Positions 25,743-34,891 of a stretch of 64,000 nucleotides of DNA are shown here, piece after piece. The notes beneath the pieces are model-generated. The model did not search any database. It was not told the DNA's origin and saw only the letters and a program-made list of their open reading frames with translations. This DNA is from CAYWNA01 sp964459305 (GTDB taxonomy: Bacteria; Planctomycetota; Planctomycetia; Pirellulales; Pirellulaceae): NCBI GenBank assembly GCA_964459305.1, contig CAYWNA010000010.1, forward strand, positions 1 to 64,000, read 5' to 3'. Every line of letters starts with the position of its first letter. Positions within the stretch are counted from its first letter, which is position 1. The position numbers and the translations under genes are program-made.

Positions 25743-26213
25743 ATGAAGAAAATCAAGCTATTGCTGGTGGATGATGAGGCCGAGTTCCTCGACACCCTTG
25801 TGGATCGACTGGACATACGGGACCTAAAGACCGAAGTTGCGTACAACGGCAAAGAGGCACTCTCCGCTGTGGAGGAAGAGGAACCGGACGTGATTGTGCT
25901 GGATGTCAAGATGCCGGAGATGGACGGCATTGAGGTTCTGAAGCGGATCAAGAAGGCGTATCCGAACGTAGAAGTGGTCATCCTGACCGGCCATGCAAAT
26001 GAGCAGGACGAACAGCGTGCTCGCGAGCTCGGGGCCTTCGACTACCTGAAGAAACCCGTAGACCTGGAGGCGCTGCTGGGGCGGATCAGAGGCGCCTTCA
26101 AGGTGAGAATGAGTAAGCTTCAGCAGATATCCATGGCGGTGACGTTCGCCGAGGCAGGAGAGTTTGACACTGCCAGAGAAATGATGGAAGAAGAGGAGAA
26201 GGAGAAGGAATAA
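25743..26213 (+). CDS. Stand-alone receiver-domain response regulator (array member 2)
   Basis: A 156-residue CheY-like protein with VDDEAEF, the phospho-acceptor Asp in VLDVKMPEMDG, Thr in ILTGHAN and Lys in LKKPVD. After the receiver there is a helix ending in a run of Glu and Lys (MMEEEEKEKE). No DNA-binding or enzymatic output domain is present. AAGGAG precedes the ATG by about 9 bases. It lies 43 bases upstream of the sensor kinase gene. Confidence 0.92.
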   Translation: MKKIKLLLVDDEAEFLDTLVDRLDIRDLKTEVAYNGKEALSAVEEEEPDVIVLDVKMPEMDGIEVLKRIKKAYPNVEVVILTGHANEQDEQRARELGAFDYLKKPVDLEALLGRIRGAFKVRMSKLQQISMAVTFAEAGEFDTAREMMEEEEKEKE

Positions 26214-26256
26214 GAGGATCACGGTCGGAGGATGACCTCTATGGGATGAGAACGAG

Positions 26257-27981
26257 ATGAGCCAGGGTGAGCAGAATACGTCGGTTGCCGTTCAGGGCAT
26301 GCAACGTACCGATGGAAGGCCAAAGCTCCAGTCGCACTACCGTAGGCTTTGGCTGTATTCGGTGGTTATCACCGCATTCGTTGCGTTGACACCTCTGATC
26401 ATCATGACCGTCATCAGCTACTACCAGTACAGCAAGGCTCTGAATGCGGAAATTGTCTACCCGATTTCCAGGCTCGCCTCCAATGCACGCCATTCCATCA
26501 GTGACTTCCTGGAAGAACGGCGGGCGGGCTTGACGTACGTTGCCCGCAGTGAATCGTACGACGATCTCTGCGATGCAGACCATCTGGATGGTGTCTTCCA
26601 GAACATGAAAGAATCGTTCGGGGGGTTCGTCGATCTGAGCGTCATCGACTCGGATGGGAATCAACGTGCGTACGTTGGGCGCTACGAGCTGGCGGGGGAA
26701 AACTACAAGGACGACGACTGGTTTCAGGAGGTGAGCTTCAAGGGCATCTACGTCAGTGACGTGTTCCTCGGCCACCGCAAGTTTCCGCATTTCGTAATTG
26801 CTGTTCGGAAAGACGGCGGTGAGAAGGGCGGCTTCTATGTTGTGAGAGCGACCATCGACATGGAGGCGTTGGAACGCCACATTTCTTCTATCAGTCTGCG
26901 ACCCACCAGCGATGCGTTCTTGATCAACCATCAGGGCATCTTGCAGACGCGCTCGCGGCACAGCGGCGAGATCCTCGAACCAAGTCCGATCACGCCCCCT
27001 CCCTTTTCTACGCATACTGAGGTGCTGGAAATCGACGGCCCGCATGGAGAACCGACGATTCTCGGTTATGCCTATATCGAGAAGTCCCCCTTCATCCTTA
27101 TTGTCTTGAAACGCTCCGAAGACGTCACTCGGAACTGGGCGCACCTCCGCGGCAACATCTTTGTGCTTTTGGGCGTCGGCATCTGTTTTATTCTGGGGGT
27201 GGTGCTGATCAGCTCGCGATACCTGGTGAATCGCATTCGCGACGCCGATTTGCGGCGGGACAAGGCGCTGCACGGCATTCAGTATACGAGCAAAATGGCT
27301 TCGATCGGCCGAATGGCCGCCGGTGTGGCCCACGAGATCAACAACCCACTGGCCATCATCAACGAAAACGCGGGGCTGCTGAAGGACCTGCTTGCCGTTG
27401 AGGATAGACCGCTCGACCGCGAGCGACTCGCGCGGATTGCGCAGACGGTCATGAAATCCGTCAACAGGTGCAGCACGATCACTCACCGGCTGCTTGGTTT
27501 TGCCAAGAGGATGGAACCGAAGACGGAGGACATCTCCCTGGAATCGCTTTTGAAGGAGACATTGAGTTTCCACGGAAAGGAGTCGGACTACCGCAACATT
27601 GATGTCCAGTTCGACGAACCGCAGGGTGTCCCGATCATCCGTAGTGACCGCGGACTACTACAGCAAGTGTTTTTCAATATCTTGAGCAACGCCTTCCAGG
27701 TTGTTCCAGACGATGGCGGACATATCCACATTACCCTGAGGCGGAAAGGTAACCACATGGTGGCGGTGACCATCAGTGACAATGGCCCCGGAATCCCCAA
27801 GGAACACATCGACCACATCTTCGAACCCTTTTTCAGTACCAAGGGCGACTACGGCACTGGGCTCGGGCTGTCCATAACTCACGGCATCGTCGAGAAGCTC
27901 GGGGGGCGGATCGACGTTCGAAGCATGGTGGGAAAAGGTAGCAGCTTTTCCGTACGGCTGCCCATAACAGGACGGAGCTGA
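26257..27981 (+). CDS. Membrane sensor histidine kinase with dCache-like sensor
   Basis: A 574-residue kinase. Transmembrane helices lie near residues 33-56 and 290-312, enclosing a periplasmic dCache-type sensor domain of about 230 residues. The HisKA domain has GVAHEINNPLAIINENAG. The catalytic domain has the N box (NILSNAFQV), G1 (DNGPGIP), and G2 (GTGLGLSI), so it is complete. It is likely the phosphate source for the neighbouring receivers. The gene ends 3 bases before receiver 3. The stimulus is unknown; small organic acids are common dCache ligands and would fit the DASS transporter nearby. Confidence 0.92.
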   Translation: MSQGEQNTSVAVQGMQRTDGRPKLQSHYRRLWLYSVVITAFVALTPLIIMTVISYYQYSKALNAEIVYPISRLASNARHSISDFLEERRAGLTYVARSESYDDLCDADHLDGVFQNMKESFGGFVDLSVIDSDGNQRAYVGRYELAGENYKDDDWFQEVSFKGIYVSDVFLGHRKFPHFVIAVRKDGGEKGGFYVVRATIDMEALERHISSISLRPTSDAFLINHQGILQTRSRHSGEILEPSPITPPPFSTHTEVLEIDGPHGEPTILGYAYIEKSPFILIVLKRSEDVTRNWAHLRGNIFVLLGVGICFILGVVLISSRYLVNRIRDADLRRDKALHGIQYTSKMASIGRMAAGVAHEINNPLAIINENAGLLKDLLAVEDRPLDRERLARIAQTVMKSVNRCSTITHRLLGFAKRMEPKTEDISLESLLKETLSFHGKESDYRNIDVQFDEPQGVPIIRSDRGLLQQVFFNILSNAFQVVPDDGGHIHITLRRKGNHMVAVTISDNGPGIPKEHIDHIFEPFFSTKGDYGTGLGLSITHGIVEKLGGRIDVRSMVGKGSSFSVRLPITGRS

Positions 27982-27984
27982 CTC

Positions 27985-28368
27985 ATGGAATCACTCAGGA
28001 TTCTGATCGTTGACGACGAAGAGGAACTGGCCTCCGCGCTGGCGGAACGTCTCGCCATTCGCGGATATGAGGTCGAGGTAGCGACCAACGGCAAAGACGC
28101 TTTGAAGCGCTCTCGCGAACGCGACTTCGACGTGCTGATCGTTGACGTCAAGATGCCTGGCATCGGCGGGCTGGAGCTGATGGCCACGGTTGTGCAAGAC
28201 ACCCCAAACTTGCCGGTCATCCTGTTTACTGGCCATGGTTCGGTCGCCGAGGCAGAACGAGGAATAAAGCAAGGTGTGTACGATTATGTCATGAAGCCGG
28301 TCGATATCGACGTTCTGGTTGAGAAGATCAGGAGTGCTGCGACTTGGGCGCAAGGAGGATTGATATGA
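27985..28368 (+). CDS. Stand-alone receiver-domain response regulator (array member 3)
   Basis: A 127-residue CheY-like protein with VDDEEEL, the acceptor Asp in IVDVKMPGIGG, Thr in LFTGHGS and Lys in VMKPVD. The usual Asp after the MPG motif is Gly (MPGIGG rather than MPGMDG), a minor deviation. It starts 3 bases after the sensor kinase and its TGA overlaps the ATG of the next gene, so translation is coupled in both directions. Confidence 0.92.
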   Translation: MESLRILIVDDEEELASALAERLAIRGYEVEVATNGKDALKRSRERDFDVLIVDVKMPGIGGLELMATVVQDTPNLPVILFTGHGSVAEAERGIKQGVYDYVMKPVDIDVLVEKIRSAATWAQGGLI

Positions 28369-29030
28369 AGGAAGAGTCGTGTCGGCTTCGCGAAGAGGAA
28401 CTGGCCTTCTTTGCCAAGATCGGAGCGGATATCACCCATGAGATGAGGAATGTTCTCTCGATCGTCGGCGAAAATGCCGGGCTGCTGGACGACCAACTCG
28501 CCCTGGCCCGGGGCCGCAAGGTACGCGATCCTGAGATACTCAAGAAAGTCGCGGCCAGAATCGACCGGCAGGTGAAGAAAGGAATCGAGGTCATGGAGCG
28601 TTTCAGCCGGTTTTCCCATGCCGCGGACGAGCAGAGGGCACCGGTGGACCTGAACGCACTTGTCGCAGATGTGACAGTTCTCGTCCAGCGACATGTCAGG
28701 CACCTTGGCGGCAGCTTGGCAACCGCACTCCCGGACGGGCCGCTCCCGATGACGACAAATCCCTTCAGCCTGCAACGCGCCCTCTTCAGTTGCCTTCAGA
28801 TGGTCTGGCAGTGCGCTGACAAGAGCGAACCCGTCAAGGTCGAGTTGTCCAACCAGGGGACGTCCGCCGTACTGACAGTTTCCGGGGCCGCTGCCCCCGG
28901 CAGTGACGAGTTGTCGCACCACCTCTCGGAACTCTCGGTTGTCGTGAACGAGCTGGAAGCAAGCGTCGATGCTGGCTGCACGGATGGAGTGCTCTCATTG
29001 ATTCTTACCCTGCCCATTCGGCCTAATTGA
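28365..29030 (+). CDS. Degenerate histidine kinase (phosphoacceptor domain without ATP-binding motifs)
   Basis: A 221-residue cytoplasmic protein. ADITHEMRNVLSIVGENAG gives a HisKA box with His25 and the HExxN phosphatase pattern, very like the full kinase upstream (HEINN..NENAG). The C-terminal half aligns in position with a HATPase domain but has no N box, no DxGxG and no GxGLG. It cannot be a normal ATP-dependent kinase. It could serve as a phosphotransfer or phosphatase module for the four receivers. Start 28365 has AAGGAGGA at 28352-28359 and overlaps the previous stop. Confidence 0.8.
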   Translation: MKEESCRLREEELAFFAKIGADITHEMRNVLSIVGENAGLLDDQLALARGRKVRDPEILKKVAARIDRQVKKGIEVMERFSRFSHAADEQRAPVDLNALVADVTVLVQRHVRHLGGSLATALPDGPLPMTTNPFSLQRALFSCLQMVWQCADKSEPVKVELSNQGTSAVLTVSGAAAPGSDELSHHLSELSVVVNELEASVDAGCTDGVLSLILTLPIRPN

Positions 29031-29100
29031 ACTGGGGTGATTGCCAAGAGCGCGTCAGACCTGCTAGGAAAATCGGTCCGTCGACGACGGAGGAATGGCC

Positions 29101-29532
29101 ATGACAGAAGAGAAAGTCTTGATTGTAGACGATGAAGTCGAATTCACCGAAGTCCTCGCAGCGCGGATGGAATCCAGGGGCATGGCCGTCGATACCGCGG
29201 CCAGCGGACGCGAGGCGTTAGAGAAGGCAAAGGACAAGTCCTACGATGCCATCATCCTGGATCTGTCCATGCCCGAAATGGATGGAATGGAAGCCCTCAA
29301 GCATCTGCTCACAGAGAATCCCGACCTGCAGATAATCGTTTTGACGGGCTACGCGTCGATCGAAAAGGGCGTCGAGGCCATCAAGCTGGGCGCCATGGAA
29401 TTCCTGAAGAAGCCGACCGAACTCCAGGAGCTTGTCGAGCAGATCCAGCGTGCAAAGGACAAAAAGATGGTCCTTGTGGAAAAGCGGATGGAAGAAAAAA
29501 TGCACGACATCCTGCAAAGAAAGTCCTGGTAG
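29101..29532 (+). CDS. Stand-alone receiver-domain response regulator (array member 4)
   Basis: A 143-residue CheY-like protein with acceptor Asp54 in ILDLSMPEMDG, Thr in VLTGYAS and Lys in LKKPTE. The tail VLVEKRMEEKMHDIL matches that of receiver 1. GGAGG at 29088-29092 is properly spaced for the ATG at 29101 rather than the one at 29095. It closes the array; the next gene is convergent. Confidence 0.92.
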   Translation: MTEEKVLIVDDEVEFTEVLAARMESRGMAVDTAASGREALEKAKDKSYDAIILDLSMPEMDGMEALKHLLTENPDLQIIVLTGYASIEKGVEAIKLGAMEFLKKPTELQELVEQIQRAKDKKMVLVEKRMEEKMHDILQRKSW

Positions 29533-29584
29533 CTAGTTAATCCACTTTGTTTTGCACCGACGCGTCACGGACGAACAACCGGCA

Positions 29585-30265
29585 CTAGCCCGAACGACGC
29601 GGCTGAGTATTGACGTCGGTTGCAACCGCGACTCTGGCTCGATCGGCTAGTGGCAAGAACTGTCTCGCGGTCGAATCGTAGGCGAAGACCTCACCTGTCT
29701 CGAACTTGTAGACCCAGCCGTGAAGATCCAGCGTCTTCCGTCCCAGTGCCGCAGCAACGGTCGGGTGCGTTCGCAAATGCTCAAGCTGGACGAGTACGTT
29801 TTCTTCGACCGTCACCGTCAGCCGTGCGGCCGGGTCAGTGATATGCCCGTAGTTCTCCTCAATGATGCGATGTGTCGTTTCCGCATGAGACAGCCATGAT
29901 CGAACCGCCGGTAGCTCCGCCAACTGCGACTGGTCAAGGATTCCACCCATCGCTCCGCAGCGGGAATGACCGCAGACGATGATGTCTTTGACTCCCAGAA
30001 CGGCGACGGCATACTCGATCGTCGCTGCCTCGCCGCTCTGAACTGCCCGGTATGGCGGCACGATGTTGCCCGCATTGCGAAGGATGAACAACTCGCCTGG
30101 TTCGGTCTGAGTGAGCAGGCTGGGATCGATGCGGGAATCCGAGCAGGTTATGAACAAGGCCAACGGCTGCTGACCTTCTGCCAAACCTTCGAACAAGCGC
30201 CGCTTGGAACGGAAAACATCCTTTTGAAACTGGTGAATGCCTTCGACGAGCTTCTGCACGAGCAT
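29585..30265 (-). CDS. Beta-class carbonic anhydrase
   Basis: A 226-residue zinc enzyme that interconverts CO2 and bicarbonate. Zinc ligands and catalytic dyad are visible: ITCSDSRID (Cys, Asp/Arg) near residue 40 and VCGHSRCGAMGG (His, Cys) near residue 98, with NAGNIVPP between. The start at 30265 is chosen because AAGAAGG precedes it and the family usually begins about here; an ATG at 30340 would add 25 residues. It could supply bicarbonate or balance pH with the nearby ion transporters. Confidence 0.93.
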   Translation of the reverse strand: MLVQKLVEGIHQFQKDVFRSKRRLFEGLAEGQQPLALFITCSDSRIDPSLLTQTEPGELFILRNAGNIVPPYRAVQSGEAATIEYAVAVLGVKDIIVCGHSRCGAMGGILDQSQLAELPAVRSWLSHAETTHRIIEENYGHITDPAARLTVTVEENVLVQLEHLRTHPTVAAALGRKTLDLHGWVYKFETGEVFAYDSTARQFLPLADRARVAVATDVNTQPRRSG

Positions 30266-30390
30266 AGCCTTCTTGGTTTGGATCGTCGCGCAGCGTTCGC
30301 GCGCGAGGAATACGTAGAAATACGGCTGCACTCCGCCCATTCGGTTTGCAGCGACGCCAACCTACCTCTTATCTATTCACCGCGACCTTT

Positions 30391-30700
30391 TCATTCCCGC
30401 CAAAGGCTCTGATAGGCCACGTGTTGCATGTAGTAATCAAGTAAGATCATGGACATGAAGGCCTCGGCAACCGGCCACACTCTCGGGACGATCGTCGGGT
30501 CCCAGCGTGTCACGGCCGACAACGCCTTGTTTTCACGGCTCGCCTTGTCAATCGTTCGCTGGTCCTTCGCGATGGTCGGAGTCGGTTTCACGGCAACCCT
30601 GGCGAGATCGGCTGCCCGGTCGTCAGCCCGTCGGCAATCCCTCCAGAGTTGTTCGCGGTGAAGCAAACCTTGCCATCCTCAACGAACATCTGATCGTTGC
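30391..30700 (-). pseudogene. Chorismate synthase C-terminal fragment, frameshifted
   Basis: On the minus strand, one frame reads FVEDGKVCFTANNSGGIADG up to about base 30605. The next frame continues with RVAVKPTPTIAKDQRTID, TRWDPTIVPRVWPVAEAF and a stop at 30391. Together they match the last third of chorismate synthase (AroC), which makes chorismate from EPSP. The two parts are in different frames, so one base has been gained or lost near 30600-30610. The first two thirds of the gene are absent. The upstream side is joined to a DUF2294 fragment. It cannot be functional. Confidence 0.65.
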
Positions 30701-30840
30701 ACCAGGTCGTCGATGATGTGCGTCTTGGTTTCCGTTGGCCCACGCCCCATGTACTCCTTCTCAAACTTGACAATGGCCTCGCTGATTTCTGCTTCGACTT
30801 GGCCTTTAGTCCTCTCGGTATTTGTCGCTGTCCGACTCAT
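30679..30840 (-). pseudogene. Truncated DUF2294 protein
   Basis: A 53-codon minus-strand frame with a good ribosome-binding site (AAAGGAGA about 8 bases before the ATG at 30840). TKGQVEAEISEAIVKFEKEY and MGRGPTETKTHIIDDLV match the N-terminal half of DUF2294 proteins, which are about 110-120 residues. After IIDDLV the similarity stops and the sequence runs into the chorismate synthase fragment, in another frame, near base 30700. It is too short to be listed as a normal gene but may still be translated. The family's function is poorly known. Confidence 0.65.
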
Positions 30841-31036
30841 CGGCCGTTCTCCTTTCACGCCATTCTACCGAGACCCGAGCAGACCGTCGCCCCACCTGAA
30901 GCGGCAAAGGTCCTCGCGAGAGGTTTCTTCGTTTACCGTTTTCGCCATGTCTCAGTCCCAGAACACCGAGCATCCGGGGGATGCACCGGTTGCGAGGTCG
31001 CATTTTTTGTTCTGTCTTGCTTTCACGCAGGCGTAT

Positions 31037-33841
31037 TCAAGAGGGTCTGCTGATGGCCCCTGCGGACTTCCTGGCAACGGCCTTTTCAGCCTCGACCAAC
31101 AGCAGTAGCCCGAAGGAGGCCGTAAGCACTCGCAGCCACATCCACGCATCCATAGGTGCGACATGAAATAGCGAGTTCATTACCGGCCAGTAGGTAAAGA
31201 CCGCCTGAAATGCAACCACCGCGGCAATGCCCCACCAGATAGTCGGGTTTCCAAACAGCCCGCGGCGGTTGAGGGTACATTCGGTCAAGTGCCGGCTGTT
31301 GAACAGATAAGCCACCTCAAAGAATACAATCACGTTGACGGCCACGGCGCGAGCGACTTCGAGGCTGCTGCCCGTCCATAACTCGTAGTAAAACAAGCCG
31401 AAGGTACCGATCGCCATCAACACGGAAACGTAGACGATTCGCCAGACGAGGGGCCGGTCGATCAGCGGAGCCTTGGGGTCCCTCGGCGGCCTCTTCATCG
31501 CGTCAAGTTCAAACGGATCGAAGGCGAGAGTGATCGCCAACGCCACGGTCGTTATTAGATTGATCCATAGAATGTGCAGCGGAAGGATCGGCAGCACGAC
31601 GCCCAACAGCAGTGCCACCATCAATGTGAGACACTCACCGCCATTGGTTGGCAGGATAAAGAGAATGGTCTTCTTCAGGTTATTGAAGACGGTGCGTCCT
31701 TCTCCAACCGCGCGCTCGATGCTGGCGAAATTGTCGTCCAGCAGCACCATTTCGGCGGCTTCCTTCGACACGTCAGTGCCCGTGATGCCCATGGCCACGC
31801 CGATGTCGGCCTGTTTCAACGCCGGGGCGTCGTTGACACCGTCGCCAGTCATGGCCACGATCTCGCCTTGTCGCTGCAAAGACTGCACAAACTGCAGTTT
31901 CTGGGCCGGAGAGACTCGCGCAAAAACGTCCACATTGGCCACCGCCCTGTCGAATTCGCTTTCGCTTAGCCGGTCGATGTCGATGCCTGATAAAGCCCGT
32001 CCGTCCTCGCCGATGCTGAGTTCCCAACCAATCGCCTGTGCGGTGGCGATGTGATCCCCTGTGATCATCTTGACGCAGATACCCGCGGCCCTGCATCTGG
32101 CAACCGCTTGGATCGCTTCTTCTCGTGGCGGGTCCATCATGCCGACCAGCCCCAGCAAAACAAGGTCGCTTTGTGTGTCGCTGTATTTCAGGACGGTCTG
32201 CCGACCTTCAACATACTTCTCCGCGATCGCGAGGACACGTAGCCCCTGGCCCGCCATCTTGTCGGCCACTTCTTTCCAGCGATCAACGTCCGGCGGCTTG
32301 TCCGTCCGCCATTCTCCGCGACAGAGGGATAGAACCTTCTCCGGTGACCCTTTCAAGTAGATCACGCTGTGGCCCGCGTGACTGTGGTGCAGCGTGGCCA
32401 TATCCTGCTGTTCGGATTCAAATGGGATCACGTCGGTGCGTGGCCAGACCGCGGTCAGCTCATCCAGATTCAGTCCTGCCTTGGCGCCCAGCACCAGCAA
32501 GGAGCCTTCTGTCGGGTCACCCTCGACGCGCCACTGTCCATCGTGGTGTCTCAAGGTCGCATCATTGCACAGCGCACCAGCCTGCACCAATTCGCCCAGT
32601 GCCGGCGCCCGGTCGAGGGCTGTTGCGTTTCCGGCGGGATCGACAACCGAGCCCACCGGCACGTAGCCGGAACCTTGCACGGTGAAGCCGCCATCGACGG
32701 TGACCACCTCCGTTACCGTCATCTCGTTGCGGGTGAGGGTTCCAGTCTTGTCGGTGCAAATGACCGTTGCGCTGCCCAAAGCTTCGACAGCGGGCAGCTT
32801 GCGGATCACCGCGTTGCGTGCCGCCATGCGCTTCACGCCAATGGCCAGCGCAATTGTCATGATCGCAGGCAAGCCTTCGGGAATTGCCGAGACCGCCAGT
32901 GCAACCGCGGCCATCAACATTTGCATCGCTGATTGCCCGGAGACGATGCCCAACACAAACACGAGCACACAGAAAAGTACAATCACCAAGGTGATGACTT
33001 TGCTGAAATAGGCGAGCCGCCTGATCAGCGGCGTATCGACGCCTTGAACCTCGTGGAGCATGTCGGCAATCTGTCCGAGCTGCGTCACGTCACCTGTCGC
33101 CACGATGATCCCTCGACCCGTTCCGGTCGTTGCAAGCGTGCCGGCAAAGGCCATATTGCGGCGATCCGCAAGTGGTACGTTGCCGCTCAACAATTCCCCG
33201 GTTTTCTCCACTGGCATGGATTCGCCCGTCAGCGGAGCTTCGTCGACCTGCAGGTTCTTGACTTGAAGGAGTCGCAAGTCGGCGGGCACCTTATCACCGC
33301 CCTGTAAAAGCACCACGTCACCAGGGACCAACTCGGCGGCCGGAACGCTCGCCCTCTTGCCGTCCCGTAACACAATCGCCGAGGGAGCCAGCATTTGCTT
33401 CAGCGACTCAATGGCCTGTTCCGCCTTGGACTCTTGGAGAAACCCAATGATTGCATTGATGACAACCACGCCTACGATCACTCCCGTGTCTACCCAATGG
33501 TGAAGCACGGCGGTCACGACCGCCGTCGCGAGCAGAACATAGATGAGGGGATTGTGAAACTGGAGCAACAGGCGCATCCAAGCACTCGTCCCCTTCCGTT
33601 CCCTCAACTGATTCGGGCCGTATTGATTAAGTCGCGAGCGTGCCTCATCCGACTGGAGCCCGTCACTCGACGATGCTAGCGTCTCAAGCACGCGATCGAC
33701 CGACAGCAGGTGCCAGTTGTTGGCCTGCTCAACTCGGCATTGCTGCGGGTCCCTTACTGGCGCACCGTTGTGATCCACTCCAGCACCGCGGTGTTTTGAG
33801 ACCGTAGCCGATTCCAGAGGTTCTAGCCTTCTATCCATCAT
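31037..33841 (-). CDS. P-type cation-transporting ATPase, type II (Ca2+/SERCA-like)
   Basis: A 934-residue integral membrane pump with all P-type domains. The actuator has TGES (PLTGESMPVEK), the phosphorylation site is CTDKTGTLTRNEM near residue 360, and the hinge has MTGDGVNDAPALKQADIG. AIPEGLPAIMTIALAIG in helix 4 is typical of type II Ca2+-type pumps. Six C-terminal helices follow. There is no N-terminal heavy-metal domain. Ca2+ is the likeliest ion, with other divalent or monovalent cations possible. It begins a minus-strand run with Usp, CNNM and CPA2 genes. Confidence 0.92.
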   Translation of the reverse strand: MMDRRLEPLESATVSKHRGAGVDHNGAPVRDPQQCRVEQANNWHLLSVDRVLETLASSSDGLQSDEARSRLNQYGPNQLRERKGTSAWMRLLLQFHNPLIYVLLATAVVTAVLHHWVDTGVIVGVVVINAIIGFLQESKAEQAIESLKQMLAPSAIVLRDGKRASVPAAELVPGDVVLLQGGDKVPADLRLLQVKNLQVDEAPLTGESMPVEKTGELLSGNVPLADRRNMAFAGTLATTGTGRGIIVATGDVTQLGQIADMLHEVQGVDTPLIRRLAYFSKVITLVIVLFCVLVFVLGIVSGQSAMQMLMAAVALAVSAIPEGLPAIMTIALAIGVKRMAARNAVIRKLPAVEALGSATVICTDKTGTLTRNEMTVTEVVTVDGGFTVQGSGYVPVGSVVDPAGNATALDRAPALGELVQAGALCNDATLRHHDGQWRVEGDPTEGSLLVLGAKAGLNLDELTAVWPRTDVIPFESEQQDMATLHHSHAGHSVIYLKGSPEKVLSLCRGEWRTDKPPDVDRWKEVADKMAGQGLRVLAIAEKYVEGRQTVLKYSDTQSDLVLLGLVGMMDPPREEAIQAVARCRAAGICVKMITGDHIATAQAIGWELSIGEDGRALSGIDIDRLSESEFDRAVANVDVFARVSPAQKLQFVQSLQRQGEIVAMTGDGVNDAPALKQADIGVAMGITGTDVSKEAAEMVLLDDNFASIERAVGEGRTVFNNLKKTILFILPTNGGECLTLMVALLLGVVLPILPLHILWINLITTVALAITLAFDPFELDAMKRPPRDPKAPLIDRPLVWRIVYVSVLMAIGTFGLFYYELWTGSSLEVARAVAVNVIVFFEVAYLFNSRHLTECTLNRRGLFGNPTIWWGIAAVVAFQAVFTYWPVMNSLFHVAPMDAWMWLRVLTASFGLLLLVEAEKAVARKSAGAISRPS

Positions 33842-33887
33842 TCTTCAGTTCCATTAACGTCGGGTTCAATGCCTGCGGCTGAAATTG

Positions 33888-34793
33888 CTATCGCACCACC
33901 AGAACCGACCGGTCGGCGTGGTGCACGACACGATTGGCAACGCTTCCCAGCAGAAATCGCTTGATCGCACTCTTGCCTTTGTGGCCGACCACAATCAGGT
34001 CCACGTCGAATTGGTGAGCAGCCTTCAGGATCTCGTGGCTCGCATCCGGCCCGCCGTGTCGCAGAACGGCAATTACATCCGGCGTAGCATCTCTCAGTCG
34101 CGCCGCGGCCTTGTTGAGCTCTACACGCAGTTTTTTGTTTCGCTGCAGCCAGAACTCCGACAGCCGCTCAGCAGCATCCAAGTGGCACAACGTCGTGGCC
34201 ACGGTCAGCACACCCAGCACAGTCACATCAGCGCGGTCACGTAGCGGAAGCGATGCAAGCAGTTCCACCGCCGCCTGTGCGGCATTCGAGCCGTCATACG
34301 CCAACAGGACTCGCACAGGCCGAGTCTGCGTGGATTCCGCATCGACAAAGGCACTTCCTGTGGACTCGTCTCGTACACGCCCAACCAAGACCGAACACGG
34401 GGCATATTTCACGGCTTTCTGTGCGACACGCCCCAACAAGAACTGGGGCATCCCTATCCGCCCGCGGAGTCCGACCACCACGAGGTCGGATTCAAATTCG
34501 GTCGCCGCCTCGACAATCTCTTTGGCAGCATGGCCTTCGCGCACGAGCGTTCGTGTGCTCCAGCCGAGCTTGTCGAGTTGCTCCGCTTGCTTCGAAACGA
34601 GTCGCTCCGCTTCCTCGCCCAATTGCTTAACCAGCGCTTCGTGCTCGACGTTCATCGGTGCGAGCTCTGGCGTCGCACTGAAAACGATCACCTCCACCGT
34701 CCGCGGAAGCGGAAGCCGCATCAGCATTTCTACTGCCGCACGCGAGTACTCGGAACCATCGGTCGCAATCAACACTCTCATTGAGCGTGGCAT
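33888..34793 (-). CDS. Tandem universal stress protein
   Basis: A 301-residue cytoplasmic protein with two Usp domains (about 5-147 and 160-301). Each starts with the hydrophobic VLIATDGS / VLLAYDGS strand. The second has the G-x2-G-x9-GS ATP-binding pattern (GHKGKSAIKRFLLGSVANR); the first has Arg in place of Ser (LLGRVAQK), so its nucleotide binding may be altered. AGGAG precedes the ATG. It is next to several ion transporters, and Usp proteins often regulate such systems. Confidence 0.9.
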   Translation of the reverse strand: MPRSMRVLIATDGSEYSRAAVEMLMRLPLPRTVEVIVFSATPELAPMNVEHEALVKQLGEEAERLVSKQAEQLDKLGWSTRTLVREGHAAKEIVEAATEFESDLVVVGLRGRIGMPQFLLGRVAQKAVKYAPCSVLVGRVRDESTGSAFVDAESTQTRPVRVLLAYDGSNAAQAAVELLASLPLRDRADVTVLGVLTVATTLCHLDAAERLSEFWLQRNKKLRVELNKAAARLRDATPDVIAVLRHGGPDASHEILKAAHQFDVDLIVVGHKGKSAIKRFLLGSVANRVVHHADRSVLVVR

Positions 34794-34891
34794 CGTGTCG
34801 CTCCTATCTAACTGGCTGACGCTGTGTCACAACTCCCCGGCAATGATGCTCTCCGTACTCCGGAAACAGCATCGCGTATATCCCGACCTCG

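Noticed and set aside
26239..27573. 444-codon minus-strand open frame
   Set aside because: It is antisense to the sensor kinase gene with all kinase boxes. No recognisable protein features or ribosome-binding site.
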